This document shows, piece after piece, positions 1 through 5,694 of a DNA stretch of 6,031 nt. Position 1 is the first letter of the stretch, and every line of letters starts with the position of its first letter. The notes below the pieces were generated by a model. The model was not told the origin of the DNA. It ran no database searches and saw only the letters and a list, made by a program, of their open reading frames with translations. Origin of the DNA: CALRGL01 sp964374035 (GTDB lineage Bacteria; Patescibacteriota; Patescibacteriia; UBA9934; GWF2-40-263); contig CAYJWY010000048.1 of the NCBI GenBank assembly GCA_964374035.1, positions 1 to 6,031 on the forward strand. The letters are read 5' to 3'. The position numbers and the translations under genes were made by a program.

Positions 1-20
1 TATCAACGTCTTCGTCACAA

Positions 21-48
21 GAGATCCTTCGGATGCACTCAGGATGAC
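21..48. repeat. Half copy of an interspersed palindromic repeat
   Basis: This segment reads GAGATCCTTC followed by CACTCAGGATGAC and matches the right arm of the complete repeat at 3115-3180 and the outer ends of the copy at 4443-4519. The left arm, expected to start GTCATCCTGAGG, is not recognisable in the preceding 20 bases, so this is a truncated copy or one degraded on its left side. It lies about 30 bases upstream of trpS. I see no repeat-borne gene, so it looks like a small non-autonomous palindromic element. Confidence 0.75.
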
Positions 49-79
49 GGACAACCAGGATAACCCACAATGAATTCAT

Positions 80-1066
80 ATGACAAACGTTCTCACAGCC
101 CTCCAACCTTCGGGAGTCCTCCACATCGGAAACTATTTCGGGGCGATCGAGCCCATGGTTCAGATGCAGGGCGAAGGGCATCATAACTTTTTGTTCATGG
201 TCGATTACCATGCGATTACCGTTGCGCAGGATCCCAAGGAGCTACGAAAGAATATGTTGTTCGCCGCCGCCACGTATCTCGCGGCCGGAGTCGATCCAAA
301 AAAGACGACGCTCTTTCAACAGTCGCGCGTACCACAGCATACGGAGCTTGCGTGGGTCTTGAACTGTCTTGCAAGCATGGGCGAGCTTGAACGCATGACG
401 CAGTACAAGGACAAGACTCGCGGAAAGGGTGAGAGCGTGAGTGTCGGTCTGTTCGCCTACCCCGTTCTCATGGCTGCCGATATTTTGCTCTACGACACCA
501 ACATCGTTCCTGTGGGCGACGACCAAAAGCAACACGTCGAACTCGCTCGCGACTTAGCCGAACGTTTTAACAAACGCTTCGGCGAAACCTTCGTCATTCC
601 GCAACCGCAGATTCGTAAGGAGGGCGCGCGCATCATGGCGCTTGATGACCCGGAACATAAGATGTCCAAGTCGGCGGCGAGCGCGAAGAACTATATCTCG
701 CTTGTGGATGACGAAAAGACGGTCGCGAAAAAGATTGCGAGCGCGGTGACGGATTCGGAATCGACCATCGTCTACAACGCGAAACGCAAAGGCCTCGCAA
801 ACTTGATGACGATGTACGCGCTTACATCTGGCAAGTCGATGAAGGAACTGGAGACGATGTATCAGGGCAAGGGTTACGGAGATTTTAAAAAAGGACTCGC
901 AAGTGAGATCAGTGCATATCTCAAACCTTTGCAAGACAAAATCAATCACTTGCTTGAGAACGAAGACGAACTGAAACGAATGCTCGATCAAGGAGCGAAA
1001 AAGGCCCAGGCGATCGCGGAGAAGAAGATGGAACAGGTGCGAGAACGCATTGGCGTGAGGCTGTAA
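80..1066 (+). CDS. trpS: Tryptophanyl-tRNA synthetase
   Basis: TrpRS is a cytoplasmic class Ic aminoacyl-tRNA synthetase that joins tryptophan to tRNA-Trp using ATP. The 328-residue product has the usual bacterial length. Visible hallmarks are the N-terminal LQPSG...HIGN segment (residues 8-18, the HIGH-type ATP motif), the MAADILLYDT block (131-140) of the tryptophan pocket, the VGDDQKQHVELARD signature (146-158 region) and the KMSKS loop (194-198). The C-terminal third is a charged helical region ending ERIGVRL, as expected for the anticodon-binding part. ATG at 80 is chosen because it places the LQPSG motif at the usual distance from the N terminus; the ATG at 70 is in another frame. There is no strong ribosome binding site: only AGGA at 57-60, some 20 bases upstream. 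The gene ends with TAA just before the rnpB promoter. All catalytic motifs are intact, so it should be functional. Confidence 0.98.
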   Translation: MTNVLTALQPSGVLHIGNYFGAIEPMVQMQGEGHHNFLFMVDYHAITVAQDPKELRKNMLFAAATYLAAGVDPKKTTLFQQSRVPQHTELAWVLNCLASMGELERMTQYKDKTRGKGESVSVGLFAYPVLMAADILLYDTNIVPVGDDQKQHVELARDLAERFNKRFGETFVIPQPQIRKEGARIMALDDPEHKMSKSAASAKNYISLVDDEKTVAKKIASAVTDSESTIVYNAKRKGLANLMTMYALTSGKSMKELETMYQGKGYGDFKKGLASEISAYLKPLQDKINHLLENEDELKRMLDQGAKKAQAIAEKKMEQVRERIGVRL

Positions 1067-1068
1067 GA

Positions 1069-1097
1069 TTGACCAGTGCGTTGAAGAATGCTATTAT
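1069..1097 (+). promoter_or_regulatory. Sigma-70-type promoter for rnpB
   Basis: TTGACC at 1069-1074 and TATTAT at 1092-1097 are separated by exactly 17 bases, each hexamer one mismatch from consensus. The -35 box begins two bases after the trpS stop codon. The predicted start point, about seven bases past the -10 box, falls at about 1104, which is exactly where the P1 helix of the RNase P RNA begins. This is the best promoter in the window. Confidence 0.88.
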
Positions 1098-1103
1098 CCG
1101 CCC

Positions 1104-1554
1104 GTCTTAGGAATGTCGGGTGATGGCTCCCACTTCGCTCAGTTTGACTGAGCTATGTTAGGGAGAGGAAAGTCCGAACACCATTCGTATCGCAAGATAC
1201 GTTTAAAAGAGAAGTTGTTAACGACAACCAGGTATACACGTCAGAGATCGCGGATCTGGAGCAATTCGGTCCATGACCCCGGACGCAAAGCCTAGGGAAA
1301 GTGCCACAGAGACGATACTAGTTCGACCTTCAGGCCGAATGAAAGGTGAAAAGTGACGTGGTGTGGTTGAGGGTAACTTTGATCGCTACACGACTCATCC
1401 CATGGCGACATGCGGATGTGGTAAACCCTTGTCGGTGTAAGAGCAAATTTGGTAGCTCGCTCGAGCCGCGTGGCAACACACGGCCTAGATAGATCATCGC
1501 CTCCTGCGTGAAAACGTGGAAGACAAAATTCGGCTTACAGACATTTCCTAAGAC
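1104..1554 (+). ncRNA. rnpB: RNase P RNA, bacterial type A (with reduced P16/P17 region)
   Basis: This is the catalytic RNA of RNase P, which removes 5' leaders from pre-tRNAs. Conserved elements appear in order: GAGGAAAGTCCG (1165-1176), AGGGAAAGTGCCACAGAGAC (1294-1313), GAAAGGTGAAAAG (about 1340-1352), GGTAAACCC (about 1419-1427, the L15 loop whose GGU pairs with the tRNA CCA end), GGCCTAGAT (1482-1490), and AAATTCGGCTTACAG (1526-1540). The ends pair as helix P1: GTCTTAGGAA at 1104-1113 with TTTCCTAAGAC at 1544-1554. A P3-like stem (CTCCC...GGGAG) and a P18-like stem with a GCAA tetraloop (1466-1483) are visible. At about 451 nt it is longer than the E. coli RNA, but the segment between L15 and P18 is short: a GAGC/GCTC stem (1441-1458) seems to stand in for the whole P16/P17 arm. 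It is transcribed from its own promoter and ends at the hairpin that follows directly. Confidence 0.96.
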
Positions 1555-1590
1555 AACAAAAAACTCTCGCAAGCGCGCGAGTTTTTTGTT
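1555..1590 (+). terminator. Intrinsic terminator of rnpB
   Basis: AACAAAAAACTC (1555-1566) pairs perfectly with GAGTTTTTTGTT (1579-1590). The stem continues through CGC/GCG, after one mismatch, to an AAGC loop. The T-run lies in the 3' arm, and the A-run in the 5' arm would let it act in both directions. It directly follows the 3' strand of helix P1. Confidence 0.9.
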
Positions 1591-1592
1591 AC

Positions 1593-1685
1593 AGTGATAG
1601 AGTGACAAAGTGATAGAGTTCACTATTTCATCTTCACCTTTATCACTTTATCACTCCCTCACTCCCTCACTTCCTCCCTCACTCC
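1593..1685. repeat. Degenerate 8-base tandem repeats in inverted arrangement
   Basis: The spacer between the rnpB terminator and the next gene is built from octamers. Its left part reads AGTGATAG, AGTGACAA, AGTGATAG, AGTTCACT (1593-1624). Its right part reads CTTTATCA twice, CTCCCTCA twice, CTTCCTCC, CTCACTCC (1638-1685). The left units are roughly the reverse complement of the first right units, so a long imperfect hairpin can form. The final 30 bases before the ATG at 1690 are almost purely pyrimidine, so the downstream gene has no Shine-Dalgarno sequence. I see no convincing promoter in this spacer. Confidence 0.8.
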
Positions 1686-1689
1686 CCCT

Positions 1690-3102
1690 ATGAAACGCTC
1701 CGAACTCGCGTTTACCCTTGCGCTCGTCCCCATCGACTTGCTTGCACTCATCGCCGCCGCATCCACCGCGTTCGCTTTGCGTTTTCATCCAACCTTTACC
1801 ACGCTGAGACCCGTCATTTTTGATCTGCGACTTTCCACGTTTCTCTCCGTCGTCTTTCCAATCGCACTGCTCTGGCTCATCGTCTTTTCGCTTTCCGGAC
1901 TCTACCAAACCCATCGTGTTTCCATCGGCATGGAAATCGCACGCATCATCCTTGCAAGCTCGAGCGCGATGGCGATCGTCTTTGCCGTCACCTTCTTCTC
2001 GCGCGTGCTCTTCGATTCGCGCTTCATTGCGCTCGCCGCGTGGGGACTTGCGATCCTCTTTGTTTCCATCGCCCGCATCGCGGTTCGAGGACTCCAGCGT
2101 TCGCTCCTGAAATTCAACATCGGCACACATCGCATTGTCATCATTGGTGACACCAAGACGGCGGAGGTTCTCGTTGAAGAGTTCAAACGAAAAAAACGCC
2201 TTGGCTACGTCGTGGTCAAACAATTCAAAACGTTTACAAAGACCGCGGCGCAACACATCCGCGAGATGAGCCGTAAAGATTTAGTCGATGAAATCTTGCT
2301 TGCGGACACGCAGGCGGATCGCGAGACAACCCTCGACCTGATTCAATTTTCTGACAGCGAGCACCTCGGCTTCCTCTACAGCGCGGACTTGTTTACAACC
2401 GCCGTGGGTCGATCCATCAACCACACCTACGCCGGCATCCCCGTGATCGAAGTGCGTAAGACACCGCTCGACGGCTGGGGCGCGATCTACAAACGCGCGT
2501 TCGACATCTTCGGCGCGCTCGTGCTCATCATCGTCACGTCACCCATCATGTTGCTGACCGCGATCGCGATCAAGCTCGACTCGCGCGGCCCGATCTTATT
2601 TTCAAAAATCGACGCAGAACACAAGTCCATGCGTGTAGGCCAAGGCGGCAAACTGTTTCATTACTTCAAGTTTCGATCGATGACACCCAACCAACACGCG
2701 ATGCGCTACAACGAACTGGCAGAACAAAACATCCGCAAAGGCTCCCCGCTCGTCAAAATCAATAATGACCCACGCATCACGCGGGTCGGCCGCTTCATTC
2801 GCAAAACCTCCATCGATGAGCTCCCTGAATTCTTTCTCGTCTTAAACGGCAAAATGTCGCTCGTCGGCCCTCGACCCCATCTTCCCGAGGAAGTTGACAA
2901 GTATAAACCCGAACATCGTAAAGTGTTGACGATCAAGCCGGGCATGACGGGCATGGCGCAGATCAGCGGACGGGCGAATCTAGATTTCGAAGATGAAGTG
3001 CGCCTCGATAACTTCTACATTGAAAACTGGTCGCCGTGGCTCGACCTGATCGTGCTTCTGAAGACTCCGCTTGTTGTGATCTTTCGAAAGGGTGCGTCCT
3101 AG
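1690..3102 (+). CDS. Polyprenyl-phosphate sugar-phosphotransferase (exopolysaccharide priming enzyme)
   Basis: Members of this family transfer a sugar phosphate from a nucleotide sugar to the lipid carrier undecaprenyl phosphate in the inner membrane, the first step of capsule, O-antigen or exopolysaccharide assembly. The 470 residues show the full-length architecture: four hydrophobic segments (about 9-29, 51-72, 84-105, 112-132); a Rossmann-like CoA-binding-type domain starting HRIVIIGD (147-154); and a C-terminal bacterial sugar-transferase domain from YKRAFDIFGA (267-276). That domain has a membrane helix (about 272-295), KFRSM (327-331), the catalytic-type SIDELPEF block (374-381, acidic pair D376/E377), SLVGPRP (390-396), KPGMTG (416-421) and the typical ending NWSPWLDL..LLKTP. 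The sugar donated cannot be read from sequence. ATG at 1690 lacks a Shine-Dalgarno sequence, but it starts right at the first membrane segment. The stop is TAG. Two GT4 genes follow on the same strand. Confidence 0.93.
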   Translation: MKRSELAFTLALVPIDLLALIAAASTAFALRFHPTFTTLRPVIFDLRLSTFLSVVFPIALLWLIVFSLSGLYQTHRVSIGMEIARIILASSSAMAIVFAVTFFSRVLFDSRFIALAAWGLAILFVSIARIAVRGLQRSLLKFNIGTHRIVIIGDTKTAEVLVEEFKRKKRLGYVVVKQFKTFTKTAAQHIREMSRKDLVDEILLADTQADRETTLDLIQFSDSEHLGFLYSADLFTTAVGRSINHTYAGIPVIEVRKTPLDGWGAIYKRAFDIFGALVLIIVTSPIMLLTAIAIKLDSRGPILFSKIDAEHKSMRVGQGGKLFHYFKFRSMTPNQHAMRYNELAEQNIRKGSPLVKINNDPRITRVGRFIRKTSIDELPEFFLVLNGKMSLVGPRPHLPEEVDKYKPEHRKVLTIKPGMTGMAQISGRANLDFEDEVRLDNFYIENWSPWLDLIVLLKTPLVVIFRKGAS

Positions 3103-3114
3103 CACCTTCCTCGT

Positions 3115-3180
3115 GTCATCCTGAGGAGCTTCGACGAAGGATCTCTTGGGTGAGAGATCCTTCGTTGCGCTCAAGATGAC
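3115..3180. repeat. Complete interspersed palindromic repeat, intergenic copy
   Basis: The 66-base element starts GTCATCCTGAGGAG and ends CTCAAGATGAC. Its outer ends are near-perfect inverted repeats. Internally, GAAGGATCTCTT (about 3136-3147) pairs with GAGAGATCCTTC, giving a long hairpin on either strand. A half copy lies at 21-48 and a longer full copy lies at 4443-4519. It fills most of the 117-base gap between the phosphotransferase and the first glycosyltransferase. It has no ORF and no long T-run, so it is better described as a dispersed palindromic element than as a terminator, although the RNA hairpin could affect readthrough or stability. Confidence 0.9.
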
Positions 3181-3204
3181 AACATTTTACTTGTGATTCA
3201 TTTC

Positions 3205-3213
3205 TGCTAGGAT
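3205..3213 (+). promoter_or_regulatory. Possible extended -10 element, or alternatively the ribosome binding site, of the first glycosyltransferase
   Basis: TG-C-TAGGAT matches the extended -10 pattern (TGn plus a hexamer with four of six consensus bases). There is no good -35 box. A start seven bases downstream would fall on the A of the ATG at 3220 and give a leaderless mRNA. The same bases contain AGGA (3209-3212), seven bases from the ATG, which could instead be a short Shine-Dalgarno sequence in a transcript coming from upstream. Sequence alone does not decide between the two. Confidence 0.4.
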
Positions 3214-3219
3214 CACTTC

Positions 3220-4317
3220 ATGAAAATCGCGCTCGTTCATGACTTTTTGATGCAGTACGGGGGGGCGGAAAAGACGCTTGATGTTTTGCAAGACATCTGG
3301 CCTAAAGCGCCGACCTTTACGCTTGTCTTCGACCCAAAAAAAATGCCAACCTTTGCCGGTCGGGATATTCGGACATCGTTTTTACAACACCTTCCCCTCG
3401 CTCTAAAAAAATATCAGTGGTATCTCATGCTCATGCCCACGGCCACCGAGCATTATGATCTGACCGAGTTTGATGTCGTTGTAAGCTCAACAAGCGCGTT
3501 TGCCAAAGGCATCATCACACGACCAGATGCTATTCACATTTGTTACTGCCACACACCAACACGATTTCTTTGGACCGATACCCATAGCTACGTTTCTGAC
3601 CTGCGCGTCCCCGGCTTCATCAAGTCGATCCTTCCTCCAATGCTCTCGCGCCTTCGATCCTGGGACCAGCAAGCCGCCGATCGCGTCGACCTTTTCGTCG
3701 CGAACTCGAAGACGGTTCAAGGTCGCATTCAAAAATATTACCACCACGACTCACACGTGATTCATCCGCCAGTCGACACCCATCGCTTCAATATCTCGCA
3801 CGCGCCGAAGGAATATTTCCTCACAGGCGGACGACTTGTTCCCTACAAGCGTTATGATCTCGTCGTTGAGGCCGCGAACAAAACGGGTATTCGACTCAAG
3901 ATCTTTGGCGATGGACCTGCGCAAGCGGACCTGCGTAAATCGGCGCGCGAGAACATAGAGTTCTGCGGACGTGTGAGCGATAAAGAAAAAGCTGAGCTCT
4001 ACGCAAACGCAAAAGCCTTCATCAATCCACAAGAAGAAGACTTTGGGATCACAGCCGTCGAATCGATGGCAAGCGGACGTCCTGTCATTGCGTATCGAAA
4101 AGGCGGCGCAACCGAAACCGTTGTCGAAGGACTCAGCGGAGAATTCATCGAAACCCAGACCTGGGAAGAACTCGCCGACCATCTCATTCGCTTCGACGAT
4201 GCACACTACGAACCGGTTGCAATCATGAACTACGCCGATCGCTTTAGTCGTAAACGATTCATGGAAGAGCTGAAAACATTCGTCGACAACGCGTATGAGA
4301 ATTCTCGTCGACATTAG
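3220..4317 (+). CDS. GT4-family glycosyltransferase, WbaZ-like
   Basis: This is probably a cytoplasmic retaining GT-B glycosyltransferase that adds a sugar, often mannose in WbaZ-type enzymes, to the lipid-linked glycan started by the preceding gene product. The 365-residue protein begins MKIALVHDFL with the glycine loop YGGAEK (13-18). Family-typical blocks follow: TSFLQHLP (52-59), VVVSSTSAFAKG (86-97) and ICYCHTPTRFLW (107-118). The C-terminal donor domain has GGRLVPYKR (203-211), IFGDGP (228-233) and the EX7E motif in EEDFGITAVESMASGRP (E273 and E281). Length and motifs are complete. It is the middle gene of the module. A palindromic repeat fills the gap upstream, and its last 23 bases overlap the next gene, suggesting co-transcription and coupled translation. 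Donor and acceptor are inferred from family only. Confidence 0.92.
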   Translation: MKIALVHDFLMQYGGAEKTLDVLQDIWPKAPTFTLVFDPKKMPTFAGRDIRTSFLQHLPLALKKYQWYLMLMPTATEHYDLTEFDVVVSSTSAFAKGIITRPDAIHICYCHTPTRFLWTDTHSYVSDLRVPGFIKSILPPMLSRLRSWDQQAADRVDLFVANSKTVQGRIQKYYHHDSHVIHPPVDTHRFNISHAPKEYFLTGGRLVPYKRYDLVVEAANKTGIRLKIFGDGPAQADLRKSARENIEFCGRVSDKEKAELYANAKAFINPQEEDFGITAVESMASGRPVIAYRKGGATETVVEGLSGEFIETQTWEELADHLIRFDDAHYEPVAIMNYADRFSRKRFMEELKTFVDNAYENSRRH

Positions 4318-5491
4318 ACACCTCGGACAAAAAGAACCATCCGGCGTGGGGCAGTACACCATCGAACTGCTACGCGCCCTTTTTGAAATCGATCAGGAGA
4401 ATGAATACGTCTTGTTCTCGAGCGGGAGAGTAAAGCCCCCGTGTCATCCTGAGGAGTCCTCGACGAAGGATCTCTTGAGTGAAGAGATCCTTCCCCCGCC
4501 TGGGCGGGGTCAGGATGACAAAATTAAATTTTTGCATCTTGAGACTCCCAACAAACTCCTCAACCTGCGCACGCTCCTCCTCAAAAACCCAACCATCGAC
4601 CGACACGTCCGCGAACGCATCGACCTCATCTGGCTTCCGAACCTCAACATCACCGCCCTGCCAGCCGACATTCCAACCGTCATCACCTTGCACGACCTCT
4701 CTTGGAACCACTTCCCCGAGTTCTTCTCGCACAAGATGCGCCTCTGGCACAAGGCGACACGACCGCATGAACTCGTGAAACAAGCGACATCGATCATCGT
4801 TCCATCGCAAGCGACCGCGGAAGATGTAGCTCGTGTGTTCGATAAATCATCGAGCCAAATCCATACAATCCCTCACGGCGTCAGCTCGCAGTTCAACGAC
4901 AAGATGCAAGCCCGCGACCACGGCGTGCGCTCCAAGCTCCACCTGCCAAAACGCTTCGCCCTTTTCGTCGGCACACTCGAGCCCCGCAAAAACTTGCTCA
5001 CTCTCGTCGACGCGCTACACGATTACCGCAAAGCCGCCCACGACGACTTGCATCTCGTGCTGGCCGGCAAGTGGGGCTGGCGATCACAAGAACTGCGACA
5101 TCGATTGCGCAAGCACGACGCGAGAGCTTGGGTCCACCATCTCGGCTATGTCGACGATCTCGACCGAGCCGCGCTCTATCGATCAGCAGAAGTCTTCACC
5201 TGGCCGTCCCTCTACGAAGGCTTCGGCCTTCCCGTGCTCGAAGCCATGGCCTGCGGCACGCCGGTGATTACGAGCCTGACGTCGTCGTTGCCGGAACTCA
5301 CACAAGACGCCGCCGTCCTCGTCGATCCCTTTAACAGCCACGACATTACGGATGCGCTGAGAGGAGTGATTGGATCGAAGCCGTTGCAAGATCAACTCAT
5401 TAAAAAAGGATTGGCACGGGCTCAAGCACACAGTTGGAAAACGGCGGCGCAAAAAACCCTGGAAATCTTTCGTCAGACCACACGGAAGTAA
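4295..5491 (+). CDS. GT4-family glycosyltransferase, MtfB-like, with a repeat-encoded insert
   Basis: This is a predicted cytoplasmic GT-B glycosyltransferase acting after the upstream GT4 enzyme in building the polysaccharide. The 398 residues start MRILVDIRHLG...SGVGQYTIELLRALF, the usual N terminus of this family, which supports ATG 4295 despite a 23-base overlap with the previous gene. The acceptor domain includes TVITLHDLSW (128-137) and IIVPSQAT (167-174). The donor domain includes FVGTLEPRKNL (224-234), LVLAGKWGW (254-262), HHLGYVDD (281-288) and the EX7E motif in SLYEGFGLPVLEAMACGTP (E308 and E316). All catalytic motifs are intact. The oddity is residues about 50-75 (CHPEESSTKD...GRGQDD), which are encoded by a palindromic repeat present elsewhere in the window as noncoding DNA. 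The insert falls between strand EYVLFSS and strand IKFLHLE, probably in a surface loop of the acceptor domain. The gene ends at TAA, whose last base begins the terminator stem. Confidence 0.92.
   Translation: MRILVDIRHLGQKEPSGVGQYTIELLRALFEIDQENEYVLFSSGRVKPPCHPEESSTKDLLSEEILPPPGRGQDDKIKFLHLETPNKLLNLRTLLLKNPTIDRHVRERIDLIWLPNLNITALPADIPTVITLHDLSWNHFPEFFSHKMRLWHKATRPHELVKQATSIIVPSQATAEDVARVFDKSSSQIHTIPHGVSSQFNDKMQARDHGVRSKLHLPKRFALFVGTLEPRKNLLTLVDALHDYRKAAHDDLHLVLAGKWGWRSQELRHRLRKHDARAWVHHLGYVDDLDRAALYRSAEVFTWPSLYEGFGLPVLEAMACGTPVITSLTSSLPELTQDAAVLVDPFNSHDITDALRGVIGSKPLQDQLIKKGLARAQAHSWKTAAQKTLEIFRQTTRK
4443..4519. repeat. Palindromic repeat copy inside a coding sequence
   Basis: This 77-base copy starts GTCATCCTGAGGAG and ends GTCAGGATGAC, sharing the outer ends and the internal CGACGAAGGATCTCTT and GAGATCCTTC blocks with the copy at 3115-3180. 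Its right arm carries an extra nested palindrome, CCCCGCC-TG-GGCGGGG, about 4495-4509. It keeps the reading frame of the glycosyltransferase open and is read as roughly 26 residues. The same sequence at 3115-3180 is intergenic. Confidence 0.9.
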
Positions 5492-5527
5492 AAACAAATC
5501 CACCTCGACAAAAGGTGGATTTGTTTT
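5491..5527. terminator. Bidirectional intrinsic terminator after the glycosyltransferase operon
   Basis: AAAACAAATCCACCT (5491-5505) and AGGTGGATTTGTTTT (5513-5527) form a perfect 15-base-pair stem with a 7-base CGACAAA loop. The T-rich 3' arm ends the + strand operon. The A-rich 5' arm becomes a U-rich tail on the minus strand, so the same hairpin can also end the convergent tRNA-like transcript. The stem starts within the stop codon of the last glycosyltransferase. Confidence 0.9.
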
Positions 5528-5547
5528 GGTCCCGGGCCATTGGCTTG

Positions 5548-5573
5548 CCAGCCGAAGCTTTAGCGAAGGCTGG
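5548..5573. repeat. Hairpin abutting the CCA end of the tRNA-like gene
   Basis: CCAGCC (5548-5553) pairs with GGCTGG (5568-5573), enclosing a purine-rich internal loop (GAA opposite GAA) and a small GC-TTTA-GC cap. The right arm overlaps the three bases encoding the CCA end of the minus-strand tRNA-like gene, so in the precursor RNA the mature 3' end would be held in a stem with its trailer. It may be another dispersed palindrome or a 3'-processing signal. Confidence 0.55.
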
Positions 5574-5646
5574 TGGACCCGACGGGAATCGAACCCGTGA
5601 TTACTGACGTCAACTCAGCTGGGGTTACCATTACCTCCACGGGCCC
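5571..5646 (-). tRNA. tRNA or tRNA-like gene, nominal anticodon TGA, identity uncertain
   Basis: The 76-base minus-strand sequence folds as a cloverleaf. The acceptor GGGCCCG/CGGGTCC has seven pairs including one G-U, and is followed by discriminator A and an encoded CCA. The T arm ACGGG-TTCGATT-CCCGT is perfect and canonical. The anticodon arm GCTGA-GTTGACG-TCAGT has five pairs and reads TGA (5610-5612), nominally serine. The D arm GAGG...CCCC has an A-C mismatch around a loop with GGTAA. Oddities are a short 4-base variable loop where tRNA-Ser should have a long variable arm, C instead of a purine 3' of the anticodon, and T instead of A at position 14. It could be a divergent tRNA, a decayed gene, or a tRNA-like domain of a larger regulatory RNA. 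No promoter fits between it and the hairpin at 5662-5694, so it must be read through that hairpin. Confidence 0.6.
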
Positions 5647-5661
5647 ATGAGCCCGGGGTGA

Positions 5662-5694
5662 AACAAAAAGAATCCATTGAGGATTCTTTTTGTT
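5662..5694. terminator. Terminator-like hairpin in the leader of the tRNA-like gene
   Basis: AACAAAAAGAATCC (5662-5675) pairs perfectly with GGATTCTTTTTGTT (5681-5694), 14 pairs around a 5-base ATTGA loop, with an A-run and a T-run in the arms, so it looks like an intrinsic terminator on both strands. On the minus strand it ends 15 bases before the tRNA-like gene begins, which makes it a candidate attenuator. On the + strand it would be a second backstop after the terminator at 5491-5527. Confidence 0.7.

Noticed and set aside
72..82. Overlapping EcoRI (GAATTC) and NdeI (CATATG) sites at the trpS start, reminiscent of a cloning junction
   Set aside because: Flanking sequence is continuous with the genomic repeat upstream and trpS downstream, and no vector sequence is visible. 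Coincidence is sufficient.
1330..1623. Minus-strand open frame across rnpB
   Set aside because: The region is accounted for by the RNase P RNA and its terminator. The frame has no supporting start signal or motif.
1651..2256. Long minus-strand open frame opposite the phosphotransferase, and similar long antisense frames opposite trpS and both glycosyltransferases
   Set aside because: The + strand proteins have complete conserved domains. The antisense translations are charged, low-complexity shadows without recognisable motifs.
21..4519. Direct interpretation of the three palindromes as a CRISPR array
   Set aside because: The copies are kilobases apart, unequal in length, and not separated by uniform spacers.
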